A DNA stretch of 64,000 bases, taken from positions 304,612 to 368,611 of the forward strand of contig VYZI01000325.1 of NCBI GenBank assembly GCA_013397695.1. The letters run 5' to 3'. Source of the DNA: Centropus unirufus. Its lineage: Eukaryota > Chordata > Aves > Cuculiformes > Centropidae. Position numbers and translations under genes: made by a program. This document shows, in pieces, positions 62,032 to 64,000 of the stretch. The notes below the pieces were generated by a model. It ran no database searches. It saw only the letters and a list, made by a program, of their open reading frames with translations, and was not told where the DNA came from. Every line of letters starts with the position of its first letter. Within the stretch, counting starts at the first letter, position 1.

Positions 62032-64000
62032 CACCACAGATACAGTTGCAGTCAAAGTCACTGCTTTGCCAGAAAATTACAGGTCAAACTGAAATTGAAA
62101 TCCTTCCTTGGAGAATGGAGAAGAGCATGCACACACACATTTACAAACCCTGCCTTTTCTTCTTCCACTTCAGCCCCCATAGCTGATGACTGCCTCACAA
62201 ACATTCACAAGGATAGTCCATAACAAAGTCTCTCAGAACTGGCAAGGCATTACACATGCCTATGCACAGAAAGGCCAGCGAGTAAGCAGTAAGCTTTTAT
62301 AATTTCTCTTTTCCCCTATAAGTGGAGGCAGATATGACGACAAATATATGTTTCAGAAAGCTGGATGTGTTTTTATAGCAGAATAATATGGGATACTAAA
62401 CAATTCCCATTCCACCTCAGATTACATAAAAATATCAATACTCAGGATTTCCCACATAAATGATTTGTTTAATTTTTAGAAGTCTAGGAAGTTATATCCT
62501 TGTTGTAGTTATCTGTTTTTCTTTCACAACCGCTTCACCTTTTCCTCCCAGTGTTCTGTCTATGCTGGGATACATTCTTTTTTTTTTCACCTTGGGGATG
62601 TGGCACCAAGGTCATTTCTCTGAACAACCCCTGGCAGGGGATTGAATCACAGGAGGGTAAAATTTCTTCCATGAGAAGGTGGAAAGAGGACTTCAAGATG
62701 GTTTGGACACATGGCTGACAGTCAAATGCCATATGACAAAAGCCTTGCCACTGCATAGGTTTGGTTTTGACTCCATGCTTATGCACTTAATATAGCAACA
62801 ACCACTCCCACCTCAAACCATGAAATAAGGATGTATTACAATCATTTCCTACTAGGTATATACAAATTCCTACAAATTCTCACTAAGGCAAGCCAAATCA
62901 CCTTTTTTCCCCTGCCCCACAATGTACACTCTGAAAAGCCGTTCTCGTCATAGTAAATAATTGTAAGGAGGTCAATAGCTGGCAATTCTCCCTGAGCATA
63001 TGCAAAGATGGCCACACTTTGATGAAGGCATCCCCATTCCAGATGCACCTTCATGAGAGTTACAGACACTGGACACTACAGGAAACTGTCTCCACAGACC
63101 AAACAAAAATTTACATTATGTGCTTTAAAATTTGCATTAGGAGCAAATGTGTTAGGTGGAATAATGTCTGGAAGAAGGTTTTGTACAGTTAAATGATGAG
63201 AATTGAGGGGTTTACATCCACCTTACAGAGATTTTCCAACTAATTTTCTATTACTTCTTGACATGCAGAAAAGTCCCTGGCCACCTTCCCCCAAAAGATA
63301 CACTTATAGGTCTCCAGTAACACATAAGTGATTCATGTGAATTAACATTAAGGTAGAAAAAAAAAAGCTTCCAAGCCAAAACTACAAATAATTTCTACTA
63401 CTGTGCAAACCAAAGCAAGGTAATTATTGCATAAGCCTTCCTACTATGCTCATCACTTTGCTTCAGTTACATGCATCCTGGTCTTAACATTATTGGGATT
63501 TAGAATTAATGACCCACTGAGGTTTATAGGGCCAATTACCCCTCTCAGCATTACCCCTTTGGAGGCTTCTACAGCCTTAAACAGACATTAGAAGGTCACT
63601 CAGAAAACTCTCATTAAGTTCAACAGAGAGAGAACACTAAATAGAAGATACTTTAAATAAAAAATAATCCCACCTTTATCAGCATTTCCATGAAACACAC
63701 TGTGCATTTTTTTAACAGCAGCATTTGATATCTTTTTTCAATTGTGTCCATTTTGGTTTTTTTCCATCTTTTCCAAAAATGTGGAATAAACACAACTGGA
63801 CCTAGCACTGGCCATTATGCAGTGGGAAATGACAGAATAGTTTCTATGTACTAATGCAAGCGTGACAGATATGACTATTGAATGACGTCTAGAGGGATTG
63901 CTCAGTGTTTGTGGAGCTGTGAGGAATTCACTTGGCAACATCCCTAGTAAGTGAGAAGTCCCTAAATGAATATTGCCCAGTTGCAGCAACTGAGGCAACT

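Larger units (their letters stand above)
59458..64000. other. Unique AT-rich non-coding DNA
   Basis: No gene or assigned repeat. It includes an A20 run at 60492-60511, an A15 run at 62017-62031 and a T10 run near 62580. ORFs up to about 102 codons look random. Confidence 0.55.

Noticed and set aside
1..64000. tRNA, CRISPR array, bacterial operon or phage system
   Set aside because: No TTCGANNC-type B box in a tRNA context, no regularly spaced repeats, no ribosome-binding sites or tightly packed ORFs. The CR1 and LTR content shows vertebrate nuclear DNA.

Overview
This window looks like nuclear DNA from a bird. It is AT-rich and CpG-poor overall, and short ORFs are scattered at random on both strands. 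Its repeats are typical of birds: several 5'-truncated CR1 LINEs ending in the GATTCTATGA-type 3' tail, and a solo LTR matching a family that is widespread in bird genomes. I found no complete gene, no rRNA or tRNA, no CRISPR array and no bacterial or phage organisation. I read it as intergenic or large-intron sequence that is poor in genes. Family assignments come from remembered consensus sequences, not from a search.

Layout. 1-13.1 kb: unique AT-rich DNA with a few coding-like or exon-like stretches on the minus strand (3.4-3.8, 10.2, 11.4 and 12.2-12.5 kb), none recognised, plus a possible conserved non-coding segment at 6.44-6.80 kb carrying a duplicated 24-bp TAAT-type motif. 13.2-19.7 kb: three CR1 3' ends, two of them a head-to-head pair at 19.3-19.7 kb, and a MIR-like fragment at 16.1 kb. 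19.7-30.7 kb: mostly unique sequence with another MIR/L2-like fragment at 24.8 kb. 30.7-33.6 kb is the densest repeat region: a GC-rich LTR-like block with TATA and polyadenylation signals and an embedded TA microsatellite, then a 1.27-kb CR1 copy with broken reverse transcriptase, then a second CR1 3' end and a C16 run. 37.7-38.1 kb: a CR1 copy split by a G18 run. 39.9-41.6 kb: a very old CR1-type LINE with endonuclease and reverse-transcriptase remnants. 44.8-45.6 kb: an old L2-clade LINE 3' region. 51.18-51.75 kb: a solo LTR with TG...CA ends and a perfect 6-bp target duplication, the best-defined element here. 59.3-59.5 kb: a last CR1 3' end.

There is no set of genes working together. The biology visible is a layered record of retrotransposition, from deep-amniote LINE/SINE fossils to younger CR1 and LTR insertions, in a quiet stretch that may hold regulatory elements. 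I found no convincing new multi-gene system. The items most worth checking are the duplicated motif at 6.6-6.8 kb, the coding-like minus-strand stretches at 11.4-12.5 kb, and the compound repeat at 30.7-33.6 kb.
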